From contig NZ_MVAD01000003.1 in the NCBI RefSeq assembly GCF_002007115.1, forward strand, positions 1 through 64,000: a DNA stretch of 64,000 nt, read 5' to 3'. Positions 16,526 to 25,522 of this stretch are shown here, piece by piece; the stretch's first letter is position 1; each line of letters starts with the position of its first letter. This DNA is from Massilia sp. KIM (GTDB taxonomy: Bacteria; Pseudomonadota; Gammaproteobacteria; Burkholderiales; Burkholderiaceae_D). A model generated the notes under the pieces. It saw only the letters and a list, made by a program, of their open reading frames with translations, had not been told where the DNA came from and did not search any database. Position numbers and translations under genes: made by a program.

Positions 16526-16661
16526 CGTTAAGTTAACGTCTGCCCGTCGTCCTAGCAAAGGCGTGGTCGGCCAGCCGGGCCCCGAGTTTGCACACGTGGC
16601 TGCGCAGGAGAACTTGGGTTCCGGCCTGCGCCGGAACGACGGTTTTACGGCTAACTTAACG
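16526..16661. repeat. 136-bp inverted-repeat element between convergent genes
   Basis: Ten-base ends CGTTAAGTTA (16526-16535) and TAACTTAACG (16652-16661) are exact inverted repeats. Inner CCGTCGT and ACGACGG also pair. Near the right end a TTCCGGC/GCCGGAA hairpin (16619-16636) matches the dispersed repeat in the trpG-trpD gap. No coding is seen. It may act as a bidirectional terminator between zur and the M20 gene, or be a small non-autonomous repeat element. Confidence 0.65.
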
Positions 16662-16681
16662 GCACTAGGGCCCCGGTCTGC

Positions 16682-18004
16682 TTATTTTCCCAGCACGTTC
16701 AGCACGGCCAGGCTCATGGCCTGGGCCCCGGTCTTGATCGAGGGTTCCGGCACCGGAGCGTAGAAGGGCGAATGGTTGAAGGCGATCGGCTTGCCGCCCG
16801 GGCGTTCGGCGTCCGCCACCACCTTCGGGTCGTAGACGCCGGTGAAGAAGAACATCGAGGGCACGCCCTCGTTCACGAACAGCGAGAAGTCCTCGCTGGC
16901 CGTCATGGCCGGCATGCGCACCGCCTTGTCGGCGCCGAAGGCGTCCTTGAACACCTTCTCGGTCTTGTCGACCAGCTCCTCGCTGTTGACGATGGCCGCG
17001 CCGCCGCCGATCAGCTGCACGTCCGGCGCCGGCGCGCCCGCCATCGCCGCCGCGCCGTTGGCCACGCGGCGCACGCCGTCCAGCAGCTTGGCGCGCACCT
17101 GCGGCGTGTAGGAGCGGATGGTGCCGCGCACCTGCACGCTGTCGGGAATGATGTTGCCCACCGTGCCGCCCTGGATCGCGCCGATGGTCACCACGCCGAA
17201 CTCCTTGGGATCCTTCTCGCGGCTGACCACGGTCTGGACGTCGGTGACGAAGCGCGCGGCGATGGCGATCGGGTCGATGGTCTTGTCGGGCGCCGAGCCG
17301 TGGCCGCCGCGGCCCTTGAACACGATCTCGATGGCGTCCGAGTTGGACGACACCGGACCGGACTCGAAGCCCACGGTGCCATGCGCCAGCGGCCAGGAAT
17401 GCAGGGCGAAGGCGTAATCGGGCTTGGGGAAGCGCTTGAACAGGCCGTCGTCCAGCATGGCCTTGGCGCCGGCCACGATCTCCTCGGCCGGCTGGCCGAT
17501 GAAGACCAGGGTGCCCTTCCATTGCGACTTGAGCTCCACCAGGGTGCGCGCCGCCCCCAGCCAGCTCGCCATGTGGACGTCGTGGCCGCAGCTGTGGGTG
17601 ACGAAGCTCTCGCGGCCGTCGCTCACCGCCTTGGCGCGGCTGGCGTAGGGCAGCCCGGTCTTCTCCTCCATCGGCAGCCCGTCCATGTCGGTGCGCGCCA
17701 GCACCGTCGGCCCCTTGCCGTTGCGCAGGACGGCGACCACGCCGGTCTTGCCAACCTTTTCCGTCACCTCGAAGCCGAGCGCGCGCATCTCGGCGGCCAG
17801 CTTGCCGGCGGTGCGCACTTCCTGGAAGGCGATCTCGGGATGGGCGTGCAGGTCCTTGTAGACCTTGTCCAGCCACGGGTACATGGCGTCGACCTTGGCG
17901 GCGACCTCGCGCTTGAGCGGGGCGGCCTGCTGGGCCTGGGCGGAAAGGAGGGTCAGCGCGAGGGCGACTGCGGCGGCGATGCGGGGGAGCTGGTGGGTCA
18001 ACAT
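16682..18004 (-). CDS. M20 family amidohydrolase/peptidase, secreted
   Basis: A 440-aa protein with an N-terminal signal peptide ending near AQA. The M20D motifs are present: ARTDMDGLP, the metal-binding HSCGHDVHMA and GQPAEEIVAGAK, then HSWPLAHGTVG. The family hydrolyses N-acyl or aminoacyl amide bonds (hippurate, N-acyl amino acids, IAA-conjugates) with a dinuclear metal centre. The signal peptide suggests it works in the periplasm, unlike most cytoplasmic members. It lies 57 bp downstream of the M61 peptidase gene on the same strand, a probable operon. Confidence 0.88.
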   Translation of the reverse strand: MLTHQLPRIAAAVALALTLLSAQAQQAAPLKREVAAKVDAMYPWLDKVYKDLHAHPEIAFQEVRTAGKLAAEMRALGFEVTEKVGKTGVVAVLRNGKGPTVLARTDMDGLPMEEKTGLPYASRAKAVSDGRESFVTHSCGHDVHMASWLGAARTLVELKSQWKGTLVFIGQPAEEIVAGAKAMLDDGLFKRFPKPDYAFALHSWPLAHGTVGFESGPVSSNSDAIEIVFKGRGGHGSAPDKTIDPIAIAARFVTDVQTVVSREKDPKEFGVVTIGAIQGGTVGNIIPDSVQVRGTIRSYTPQVRAKLLDGVRRVANGAAAMAGAPAPDVQLIGGGAAIVNSEELVDKTEKVFKDAFGADKAVRMPAMTASEDFSLFVNEGVPSMFFFTGVYDPKVVADAERPGGKPIAFNHSPFYAPVPEPSIKTGAQAMSLAVLNVLGK

Positions 18005-18061
18005 GGCCTCTTCTGGGTACGGAACGCGATGTCCCGTACCTTACCATGCCGCGCGCCGCCT

Positions 18062-19882
18062 TTACACCGCGCTCGGGCGCTTGATGGTGGTGGTCTTCTT
18101 GCCCGCCACCGCCTGCGCCAGGCTGATGCCCGGCACGCGCTCGCCCTGCAGGGTGACGCTGAAGGACATCAGCTCGTCGCGCCGGAAGGCGTGCACGGTC
18201 ACCTGGTCGCCCACGCGGTAGCGTCCCAGCAGGGTGTCGACATTGGACGGGTTGCCGCTCACGCGCAGGCCGTCGATCGCGATCAGGACGTCGTGCGCCG
18301 AGAGGCCGGCCTGGTGGGCCGCGCCGCCTTCGTGCACCTGGGTCAGCTTGGCGCCCAGCGGGTCGCGGCCGATGCCGGCGTCGAGCGAAGGCTTGCCGTT
18401 CTTGCGCTCGTCGGCCAGCTTCACCCCCAGCGGCGCGTACAGCTTGGCCAGCGGCAGGTCCTCGGTGCCGCGGATGTAACGCTCGAACATGGATTTCAGT
18501 TTGAGGCCGCTGACTTCGTCGAACAAGGCCTCGACCTCGGCCTCGGTCACTCCGCGGCCGCCGCCCGCGTAGAAGTCGCGGCCATAGCGCTCCCACAGGG
18601 CCAGCATCACGTCGTCCAGCGATTTCGCGCCATTGGTCTTGGCGCGGATGGTCAGGTCGAAGGCGAGCGCGATCAGCGAGCCCTTGGTGTAGTAGCTGAT
18701 GATGGCGTTGGGCGAGTTCTCGTCCTGGCGGTAGTACTTGCTCCAGGCGTCGAAGCTCGACTCGGCCACGCTCTGCTTGAGGCGCCCGCTGCCGCGCAGG
18801 ACGCCGCCGATGGTCTTGGCCAGCAGCTTGAAATAGGTCGATTCGCCGATGATCCCGCTGCGCACCAGCATCAGGTCGTCGTAGTAGCTGGTGAAGCCCT
18901 CGAACAGCCAGAGCAGGGGCGTGTAGTTCTCGACCTGCAGGTCGTAGGGCGCGAACACGGCCGGCTTGATGCGCTTGACGTTCCAGGTGTGGAAGTACTC
19001 ATGGCTGCACAGGCCCAGGAAGCGCAGGTAGCCCTCGCCCGGCTCGGCGCCCTTGGGGCTGGCGGTGCTGGGCAGGTCGGCGCGGGCGCAGATCAGGGCG
19101 GTCGAGGCGCGGTGCTCCAGGCCGCCGTAGCCGTCGCCCACCGCCATGGTCATGAACACGTAGCGCTCCATCGGCGCCTTCTTCGTCTTCGGCTCGAAGA
19201 AGGCGATCTGGGTTTCGCAAATGGCCTTGAGGTCGGCCTGCAGGCGCGCCATGTCCAGGTTGGGCACGCGGCCGGTGATCACGATGTCGTGCTGGACGCC
19301 GTGGGCCTTGAAGCTCCCGAGCTCGAAGTCGCCCATCTCGACCGGATGGTCGATCAGCTCGTCGTAGTCGGCCGCCAGGTAGGTGCCGAAGCCGTAGCGC
19401 TTGGCGCCCAGTTCCGGCATCGCGGTCGCCACCCGCCAGCTCTTGGCAAGCGGGTCGGCCGGGCGTTGGATGTCGACCTGCTGCGGCTTGTCCTCCTGCC
19501 CCACCACGCGCAGGAACACGCTGGTGCCGTTGAAGAAGCCATGGGTCTGGTCCAGGTGGGCGGCGCGCACCGACAGGTCCCAGGCATAGACCTCATAGTG
19601 CAGGGTCAGCGGACCGGAGACCGGCGCGGCGCGCCAGGAATGCTTGTCCAGTTTGGTGAGGGCGACGGCGGCGCCGTCCGACTCGGCGCGGATGCGCACG
19701 ATGTTGCGCGCGAACTCGCGGATCATGTAGCTGCCCGGGATCCAGGCCGGCAGCGCGAACTCCTGTCCCTGCGGGTCGGGGGCGGCCACCGTCACGCTCA
19801 CGTTGAACAGGTGGCCAGCCAGGTCCTTGGGGACGATGGTGTACTGAATAGGAGGCTGCTTTTTCTGGGTCGGTTTCTTCAT
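18062..19882 (-). CDS. M61 family peptidase with PDZ domain
   Basis: A 606-aa protein. It has the N-terminal M61 beta domain, the zinc motif HEYFH near residue 290 with downstream FEGFTSYYDDL, and a C-terminal PDZ domain (HQAGLSAHDVLIAIDGLRV). M61 enzymes (glycyl aminopeptidase type) cut N-terminal residues. No signal peptide is obvious on this start. The frame is open further upstream, but ATG 19882 (MKKPTQKK) begins the conserved domain. It probably forms an operon with the M20 gene. Confidence 0.88.
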   Translation of the reverse strand: MKKPTQKKQPPIQYTIVPKDLAGHLFNVSVTVAAPDPQGQEFALPAWIPGSYMIREFARNIVRIRAESDGAAVALTKLDKHSWRAAPVSGPLTLHYEVYAWDLSVRAAHLDQTHGFFNGTSVFLRVVGQEDKPQQVDIQRPADPLAKSWRVATAMPELGAKRYGFGTYLAADYDELIDHPVEMGDFELGSFKAHGVQHDIVITGRVPNLDMARLQADLKAICETQIAFFEPKTKKAPMERYVFMTMAVGDGYGGLEHRASTALICARADLPSTASPKGAEPGEGYLRFLGLCSHEYFHTWNVKRIKPAVFAPYDLQVENYTPLLWLFEGFTSYYDDLMLVRSGIIGESTYFKLLAKTIGGVLRGSGRLKQSVAESSFDAWSKYYRQDENSPNAIISYYTKGSLIALAFDLTIRAKTNGAKSLDDVMLALWERYGRDFYAGGGRGVTEAEVEALFDEVSGLKLKSMFERYIRGTEDLPLAKLYAPLGVKLADERKNGKPSLDAGIGRDPLGAKLTQVHEGGAAHQAGLSAHDVLIAIDGLRVSGNPSNVDTLLGRYRVGDQVTVHAFRRDELMSFSVTLQGERVPGISLAQAVAGKKTTTIKRPSAV

Positions 19883-19962
19883 GATCGGGGGCGTCGGGCC
19901 AGGAATTTCCCGGTAGTGTAATCGGTTTCTTATGCACACCGCAAAACCGCAGGACTGGGGCC

Positions 19963-20535
19963 TCAGGCCAGGTCGGCCGGGCTGTCGACGTCGCGCAGGA
20001 TGCCGGGGTCGCGCACCACCACTTCGCGCACCGGGCAGGACATCAGGAGGCGGCGCGCGCCCTGGTCGCCGCTGCAGGCCTGCAAGGCTTCGCCATGCTC
20101 GGCGCCGAAGCCGACCGGATTGCCGCGCCGTCCGTCCAGCACCGGGACGGCGATGCCGGCGCCCTCCTCGAGCGCGGCGCGCAGGGCGCGCAGGGTCGCC
20201 TGGTCCAGGTAGGGCATGTCGCCCAGCGCCACCAGCCAGCCGGCGGCCGGCCATGCATGGCGCACGGCGTGGGCCAGCGACATGCCCATGCCGGCGTCGG
20301 CGTCCGGGCAGACCGTCACCTCGCAGCCAAGATCACGCAGCAAGGCCGCGACCCCGCCATCCTCGGGCGGGACCACGGCGACGGTGCGGGGGAAGACGGA
20401 CAGCAGGGTGCGCGCGCTGGCGGCGACCACGAGGTCGCCGCCGGGCAGGCGCTGGAGCAGCTTGTTGCGCCCGCCCGTGGGATCGAAGCGGCGGCCCCGG
20501 CCGGCGGCGAGCAGGATGCCGGCCAGGTCAGTCAA
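19963..20535 (-). CDS. mocA: MobA/MocA-like nucleotidyltransferase for molybdenum cofactor
   Basis: A 190-aa NTP-transferase fold. GILLAAGRGRRF is the nucleotide-binding loop, LVALGDMPYLD the metal-binding region, and RRGNPVGFG the cofactor-contact region. MocA adds CMP to molybdopterin, making the MCD cofactor used by xanthine-dehydrogenase-type enzymes. Its gene begins one base after the stop of exactly such an enzyme's large subunit, which strongly supports this function over MobA (GMP addition). The start is TTG at 20535; an ATG that keeps the ILLAAGRG loop is not available. The rare start may keep its level below that of the enzyme. Confidence 0.85.
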   Translation of the reverse strand: MTDLAGILLAAGRGRRFDPTGGRNKLLQRLPGGDLVVAASARTLLSVFPRTVAVVPPEDGGVAALLRDLGCEVTVCPDADAGMGMSLAHAVRHAWPAAGWLVALGDMPYLDQATLRALRAALEEGAGIAVPVLDGRRGNPVGFGAEHGEALQACSGDQGARRLLMSCPVREVVVRDPGILRDVDSPADLA

Positions 20536-20536
20536 C

Positions 20537-22768
20537 TCAGGCCGCCGTCAGGTCGAAGGGCAGCTTGCGCAGGCGCTTGCCGGTCAGGCGGAACACCGCG
20601 TTGGCCAGCGCCGGCGCCAGCGGCGGCAGGCCGGGTTCGCCCAGGCCGGTCGGCGGGTCGTTGGACGGCACGACGTGCACCTCCACCTGCGGCATGTCGC
20701 TGTGGCGCGCCACCACGTAGTCGCCGAAGTTCGACTGCTCGACCACGCCGTCCTTGAGGGTGATGGCGGCGCCGGGCAGGGTCGTGCCCAGGCCCATCAG
20801 GGCCGCGCCCTGCACCTGGGCCTCGATCGACAGCGGGTTGACCGGCTGGTTGCAGTGCACGCCGGCGGTGACCTTGTGCAGCTTCGGCGCGCCGTTCACC
20901 ATCGAGGCCTCGACCACGTAGGCGACCACGGTGCCGAAGGACTCGTGCACCGCCACGCCCCAGGCGCGGCCCTTGGGCAGGGTCTTCTTGCCGTAGCCGG
21001 ACTTGGCCACCGCCAGGTCGAGCGCCGCCAGGTGACGCTTGTGCTTGTCGCCCATCAGCTTCTTGCGGTAGGCCACCGGGTCCATCTTGGCGATGTGGGC
21101 GGCCTCGTCGATCAGGGTTTCCATCACGTAGGCGGTATGGGTCGAGCCCACCGCGCGCCACCACAGCACCGGCACGTTGGCGTTCACCTGCTCCACCGTC
21201 AGCTGCATCGGCACCTCGTAGGGCGCGCCCATGCCTTCGACCGTGGTGCCGTCGATGCCGTTCTTGACCATCATCGGCTCGAAGGGCGTGCCGGTCAGGA
21301 TCGACTGGCCGGCGATCTTGTGGTCCCAGGCCAGGATCTCGCCCTTGGCGTCCAGGCCGATCTCGGCGCGGTGCACGTAGGCCGGGCGGTAGTAGCCGCC
21401 CTTGATGTCGTCCTCGCGGCTCCACACCACCTTCACCGGCTCGGCGTGGCCGGCCGCGCGCCACGCCTTGGCCACGCGCACCGTGTCGGCGATCCAGTCC
21501 GATGTCGGCACCGCGCGGCGGCCGAAGCCGCCGCCGGCCATCATGGTGTTGATGGTGACCTGCTCCGGCTTGAGGTCCAGCAGCTTGGCCACGACCTGCT
21601 GGTCGATGGTCTGGAACTGGGTGCCGGCCCAGATGGTGCAGCCGCCTTCCTGCAGGGCGACCACGCAGTTGAGGGGCTCCATCGGCGCGTGCGCCAGATA
21701 GGGGAATTCATAGACCGCCGAGATGCGCTGGGCGCTGGACGCGAGTTTCGAGACGTCGGCCTTCATTGCCAGCGCGCCGCCCGGGGCCTTGGCGCGCGCC
21801 GCCAGCTCGGCGAACTGCTTGTCGCTGCTGACCTTCTCGACGCTCGAGGTATCCCATTCGATCTGCAGGGCGTCGCGGCCCTGCTTGGCCGGCCAGTAGC
21901 CGTCCGCGATCACGGCCACGCCGCGCGCGCTGCGGTCGAGGTCGACCTCGATCACGTCGAGCACGCCCTTGACCGCGCGCGCGGCGGTGGCGTCGACCCG
22001 CGCCACCTTGCCGCCGAAGACGGGGGGGCGGGCCACCAGCACGGTCCTGGCGTTGGCCGGTTTGAAGTCGATGCCGAACTGCTGCTTGCCGGTCGACTTG
22101 GCGCGGGCGTCCAGGCGCGGCATCGGCTTGCCGATGTAGCGGAACTGTTTGGGCTCCTTGAGCGCGACGGTGGTGGGCACCGGCTGCTTCATGGCTGCGT
22201 CGGCCAGCGCGCCATAGGTGGCCTTCTGGCCGCCCGGCCCATAGACCACGCCCTTGGCGGTGCGGCACTGGCCCGGGGCGACCTTCCACTGCTCGGCCGC
22301 GGCGGCCACCAGCATGCTGCGGGCGCGCGCGCCGATCTCGCGGTACTGGGTGTAGGAGCGGGCGATCGAGCCGGAGCCGCCGGTCATCTGGATACCGAAG
22401 CCCGGATCCCGGTAGACGTCGGCGGCCGGCGCCAGCTCGCTGCGCATCTGTGACCAGTCGGCGTCCAGCTCATCGGCGATCAGCATCGGCAGCGAGGTCT
22501 GCACGCCCTGGCCGAACTCGAGGCGGTTGACGATCACGGTGACCGTGTTGTCGGGCGCCACCCGCAGGAAGGCATTGGGGGCATACACCTTGGCGTCGGG
22601 CTTGGCCTCGGCCGCGCCGGCGAAGCGATTCGCGCCGGGCAGGAAGAAGCCCAGCACCAGGCCGCCGCTGGCGGCCGCGCCGGTCTTCAGGAAACCGCGG
22701 CGCGACAGCGCGCCCGCACCGATGCCCACCTGCGCGAGCGATTCGCGCTTGATCCATTCGAGTCGCAT
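20537..22768 (-). CDS. Molybdopterin-binding subunit of a xanthine dehydrogenase-family enzyme (IorB-like)
   Basis: A 743-aa protein. A twin-arginine signal (SRRGFLK, residues 22-28) leads to a hydrophobic stretch, so it is exported folded to the periplasm. The body has the aldehyde oxidase/XDH molybdenum domain, with FGRRAVPTSDW, the GAPYEVP segment and the C-terminal GEPGLPPLAPALANAVF with the catalytic Glu. Domain order and lack of an FAD subunit match isoquinoline 1-oxidoreductase-type two-subunit enzymes. The partner 2Fe-2S subunit lies 10 bp upstream and the MocA-type maturation gene 1 bp downstream. The substrate (N-heterocycle or aldehyde) is unknown. Start 22768 has a GAGGAG ribosome site. 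Confidence 0.9.
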   Translation of the reverse strand: MRLEWIKRESLAQVGIGAGALSRRGFLKTGAAASGGLVLGFFLPGANRFAGAAEAKPDAKVYAPNAFLRVAPDNTVTVIVNRLEFGQGVQTSLPMLIADELDADWSQMRSELAPAADVYRDPGFGIQMTGGSGSIARSYTQYREIGARARSMLVAAAAEQWKVAPGQCRTAKGVVYGPGGQKATYGALADAAMKQPVPTTVALKEPKQFRYIGKPMPRLDARAKSTGKQQFGIDFKPANARTVLVARPPVFGGKVARVDATAARAVKGVLDVIEVDLDRSARGVAVIADGYWPAKQGRDALQIEWDTSSVEKVSSDKQFAELAARAKAPGGALAMKADVSKLASSAQRISAVYEFPYLAHAPMEPLNCVVALQEGGCTIWAGTQFQTIDQQVVAKLLDLKPEQVTINTMMAGGGFGRRAVPTSDWIADTVRVAKAWRAAGHAEPVKVVWSREDDIKGGYYRPAYVHRAEIGLDAKGEILAWDHKIAGQSILTGTPFEPMMVKNGIDGTTVEGMGAPYEVPMQLTVEQVNANVPVLWWRAVGSTHTAYVMETLIDEAAHIAKMDPVAYRKKLMGDKHKRHLAALDLAVAKSGYGKKTLPKGRAWGVAVHESFGTVVAYVVEASMVNGAPKLHKVTAGVHCNQPVNPLSIEAQVQGAALMGLGTTLPGAAITLKDGVVEQSNFGDYVVARHSDMPQVEVHVVPSNDPPTGLGEPGLPPLAPALANAVFRLTGKRLRKLPFDLTAA

Positions 22769-22778
22769 GGCGGTCTCC

Positions 22779-23237
22779 TCAGGCCAGGGTCTTGGCCGCA
22801 TCCTTGATGGCGGCGCGGATCCGTTGATAGGTGCCGCAGCGGCAGATATTGCCGCTCATGGCGTTATCGATGTCGGCGTCGGTGGGGCGCTTGTTGGTGC
22901 GCAGCAGCGCGGCGGCGCTCATCACCTGCCCGCTCTGGCAGTAGCCGCATTGCGGCACGTCGTGCTTGACCCAGGCGTCCTGCACCGCCTTGCCGACCTT
23001 GTCGTTTTCCATCGCTTCGATCGTGGTGATCTTCTGTCCCTGGGCCGCCGAGATCGGCGTGATGCAGGAACGGATCGGGTCGCCGTTCAGGTGCACGGTG
23101 CAGGCCCCGCACAGCGCCGCACCGCAGCCGAACTTCGTGCCGGTCATGTTCAGGTTGTCGCGCAGCGCCCACAGGATGGGCGTGGACGGATCGGCGTCGA
23201 CCTGCAGGTCGCGCCCGTTGATGTTCAAGGTGACCAT
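22779..23237 (-). CDS. 2Fe-2S subunit of the XDH-family enzyme (IorA-like)
   Basis: A 152-aa protein with a plant-type ferredoxin domain ([16 protein letters not shown] with CIT following). An all-helical second cluster domain carries QCGYCQSGQ and [10 protein letters not shown]. It passes electrons from the molybdenum site to an acceptor, probably a periplasmic or membrane cytochrome, because no FAD subunit is encoded nearby. It has no signal of its own and is presumably exported with the Tat-bearing large subunit. First gene of the iorA-iorB-mocA-like unit. Confidence 0.93.
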   Translation of the reverse strand: MVTLNINGRDLQVDADPSTPILWALRDNLNMTGTKFGCGAALCGACTVHLNGDPIRSCITPISAAQGQKITTIEAMENDKVGKAVQDAWVKHDVPQCGYCQSGQVMSAAALLRTNKRPTDADIDNAMSGNICRCGTYQRIRAAIKDAAKTLA

Positions 23238-23293
23238 GTACTCCTCCCTAGCGGATTGGACGTTGTTGCTGTTGTTGACTGCTTATGGACTGC

Positions 23294-24019
23294 TTACTTC
23301 TGTTCCAGCGACGACAGTTTCGCTTCCAGGTTCTTCAGGTCGATCGCGCCCGGGATGCGCGAGCCGTCGGCGAAGAAGATCGCCGGGGTGCCGGTGATGC
23401 GCAGCTTCTGGCCGAGTTCGACGACCTTGTCGTTCGGGGTCTCGCAGGCGGCGGGCGCGCTCGGCGGCAGCTTGCCGTTGACCATCCAGTCGTCCCAGGC
23501 CTTGAGGCGGTTCGGCGCGCACCAGATGTTCTTCGACTTCACGAACGAATCCTCGGACAGGATGTTGTACATGAAGGTATAGATGGTGACGTTGTCGACT
23601 TCCTTGAGCGTGGTCTGGCGCAGCCGCTTGCAATAACCGCAGTTCGGATCCTCGAACACGGCGATCACGCGCTTGCCATTGCCCTTGACCTGCTTCATGG
23701 CCATTTCCAGGGGCAGATCGCTAAACTTGATCTTGTTGATGTCGTCGATGCGCTCGCGGGTCAGGTTGCGCGAGCTCTTGGCGTCGTAGACGTGACCGAT
23801 GAAGAGGTACTCGCCCTTCTTGTCGGTGTACAGGATATCGCCCGCCACCCTCACTTCGTACAGCCCGCCGTAGGGCGTTTCCTTGACCGATTCGATCTTG
23901 GCGCCGCCCAGGCGCGGCTCGAGGGCCTTCTTGATGGTCGCTTCGACCGTGTTCTGTGCGCCGACGCAGGATGCAATCAGCCCGGTCGCCAGCAGGAAGG
24001 CGAGCTTCGTCTTGATCAT
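23294..24019 (-). CDS. dsbC: DsbC-family thiol:disulfide interchange protein
   Basis: A 241-aa protein. A signal peptide with a Cys at residue 18 is followed by an N-terminal dimerisation domain and a thioredoxin domain with the CGYC active site (Cys127, Cys130). The cis-Pro loop TGTPAIF is also present. DsbC repairs wrongly paired disulfides in the periplasm and is kept reduced by DsbD. It lies 13 bp downstream of a Ubi hydroxylase gene. The pairing ubiH-dsbC is seen in several betaproteobacteria and need not mean a shared pathway. Confidence 0.93.
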   Translation of the reverse strand: MIKTKLAFLLATGLIASCVGAQNTVEATIKKALEPRLGGAKIESVKETPYGGLYEVRVAGDILYTDKKGEYLFIGHVYDAKSSRNLTRERIDDINKIKFSDLPLEMAMKQVKGNGKRVIAVFEDPNCGYCKRLRQTTLKEVDNVTIYTFMYNILSEDSFVKSKNIWCAPNRLKAWDDWMVNGKLPPSAPAACETPNDKVVELGQKLRITGTPAIFFADGSRIPGAIDLKNLEAKLSSLEQK

Positions 24020-24032
24020 TTACTAAAATTCC

Positions 24033-25265
24033 TTAGATTGAAGTCCTGCCAATGGCGTGCGCCATCAGGCGGCGCTTGACACTTGGCAACTTGTCGAGCA
24101 AGTTTAATCCGAAATTGCGGACCACGCGCAGGGGCTCCAGATTGGCGCCGAACAAACGTTCGAGCCCATCCGTTGCCATTTGCATCAGCAGGACGTCTTC
24201 CTGGCGCTTGCGGGCGTAGCGCGCCAGCACCCGCTCGTCGGCGATGCCGCGCCGCTCTTCGCGTTCCTTGACCACCTCGAGCAGGTCGAGGATGTCGCCG
24301 AAACCCAGGTTCATGCCGTGGCCGGCCAGCGGATGCACGGCGTGGGCGGCGTCGCCCACCAGGGCCACGCGCGGCGCCACCAGGGAATGGGGGCGCACCA
24401 GGGCCAGGGGCACGGCCTTGACCTCTTCGGGCTGGAGCGGCTTGAGCACGCCCAGCTTGGGCTCGGCGTATTCGGCCAGGCGGATGGCGAGCTCACCGAG
24501 CGACTCGTCCATCAGGGTGTCGGCCAGGGTTTCCGGAGCCGACCACACCAGCGAGACGCGCTTGTCCGGCAGCGGCAGCAGGGCGATGATGCCGTCGGCG
24601 CAGGTGAACCACTGGTAAGCCACGCCGTGGTGCGGCTTCTCGCAGGAGAAATTGGTGACGATGGCGCGCTGGTGGTACATGCGGTAGTCGACGCCGATGT
24701 CGCACTGCCCGCGCACCCAGGATTCGCGGCCGTCGGCCCCGATCACCAGTTCGCAGTCGATCCGGCCGCCGTCCGCCAGGCGCACGGACGCGCCCTGCTC
24801 GCCGCAGGCGAGTTCGACGGCGCAGCCGCTCACGGTGCGCACGCTGGAAAACTTGAGGGCCGCGTCCAGGGCCCCGTTCAGGTTGCTGTCCTCGACGATC
24901 CAGGCCAGGGTGCCGACATGGGCGCCGAAGGCGTCGAAACCGAGGTTGCCGCCCTGCTGTCCGTCGCCGTGGATTTCCATGGCGTCGACCGCCGCCACCC
25001 GCGCCAGGTCGAGCGCGCCCCAGACCTTGAGCGAGGCCAGCAGGCCGTGGGCGGTATGGTTGAGGGCGTAAACACGCACATCCCAGGGCTGTTGCGCCGC
25101 CGAGGACGTCGCCGGGTCCTGGGCCTGGCGCGCGGGCGGGACCAGGAGGGTCACGCTGTGCCCGGCCTGGGCGAAACCGAGGGCGGCGGTCTTGGCGATG
25201 GCGCCATTGCCGACGATGCAGACGTCGCTCTTGAGCGGCGTGGAGGTGGAGATGGGCGTGGTCAT
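24033..25265 (-). CDS. UbiH/UbiF/COQ6 family FAD-dependent ubiquinone hydroxylase
   Basis: A 410-aa flavoprotein. The FAD-binding start is CIVGNGAIAKTAALGFAQAG, with a non-standard Asn-Gly variation of the GxGxxG loop. ELVIGADGRESWVR and the hallmark GDAAHAVHPLAGHGMNLGFGD follow. These enzymes hydroxylate the aromatic ring during ubiquinone synthesis. Which ring carbon it modifies (UbiH, UbiF, UbiI or the multi-position UbiM type) cannot be told from this window. Probably co-transcribed with dsbC. Confidence 0.88.
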   Translation of the reverse strand: MTTPISTSTPLKSDVCIVGNGAIAKTAALGFAQAGHSVTLLVPPARQAQDPATSSAAQQPWDVRVYALNHTAHGLLASLKVWGALDLARVAAVDAMEIHGDGQQGGNLGFDAFGAHVGTLAWIVEDSNLNGALDAALKFSSVRTVSGCAVELACGEQGASVRLADGGRIDCELVIGADGRESWVRGQCDIGVDYRMYHQRAIVTNFSCEKPHHGVAYQWFTCADGIIALLPLPDKRVSLVWSAPETLADTLMDESLGELAIRLAEYAEPKLGVLKPLQPEEVKAVPLALVRPHSLVAPRVALVGDAAHAVHPLAGHGMNLGFGDILDLLEVVKEREERRGIADERVLARYARKRQEDVLLMQMATDGLERLFGANLEPLRVVRNFGLNLLDKLPSVKRRLMAHAIGRTSI

Positions 25266-25343
25266 GAAGACATTATAGCGAGTCGCCTACCGGCTGCCGG
25301 ACTGCTGCGCGCGGGCGAAATAGGCTTGGAACGCGGCGGGGGC

Positions 25344-25372
25344 TTGCGAAGCTGAAAATGACTGGCTATAAT
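25344..25372 (+). promoter_or_regulatory. Promoter of tRNA-Phe copy 1
   Basis: TTGCGA (25344-25349) and a perfect TATAAT (25367-25372) are 17 bases apart, 12 bp before the tRNA. Confidence 0.8.
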
Positions 25373-25384
25373 CATGCCTCTCTT

Positions 25385-25460
25385 GGCCTGGTAGCTCAGT
25401 TGGTAGAGCAGAGGATTGAAAATCCTTGTGTCGGTGGTTCGATTCCGCCCCGGGCCACCA
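25385..25460 (+). tRNA. tRNA-Phe (GAA), copy 1
   Basis: A 76-nt cloverleaf with encoded CCA. The acceptor stem is GGCCTGG/CCGGGCC, the D-loop is AGTTGGTAGA, and the anticodon stem-loop GGATTGAAAATCC has anticodon GAA. The T-arm contains GGTTCGATTCC. It is identical in all 76 bases to the copy at 37542-37617. Confidence 0.98.
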
Positions 25461-25481
25461 AGAATTCAGCAGCAAAGCGTG

Positions 25482-25510
25482 ACGCCACCCTCGAGGTGGC
25501 GTTGTCGTTT
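25482..25510 (+). terminator. Terminator of tRNA-Phe copy 1
   Basis: ACGCCACC (25482-25489) and GGTGGCGT (25495-25502) form an 8-bp stem with a 5-nt loop, followed by the T-rich tail TGTCGTTT. The second tRNA-Phe copy ends with the same tail but a different, compensated stem. Confidence 0.85.
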
Positions 25511-25522
25511 CCGGGCGCCGCT

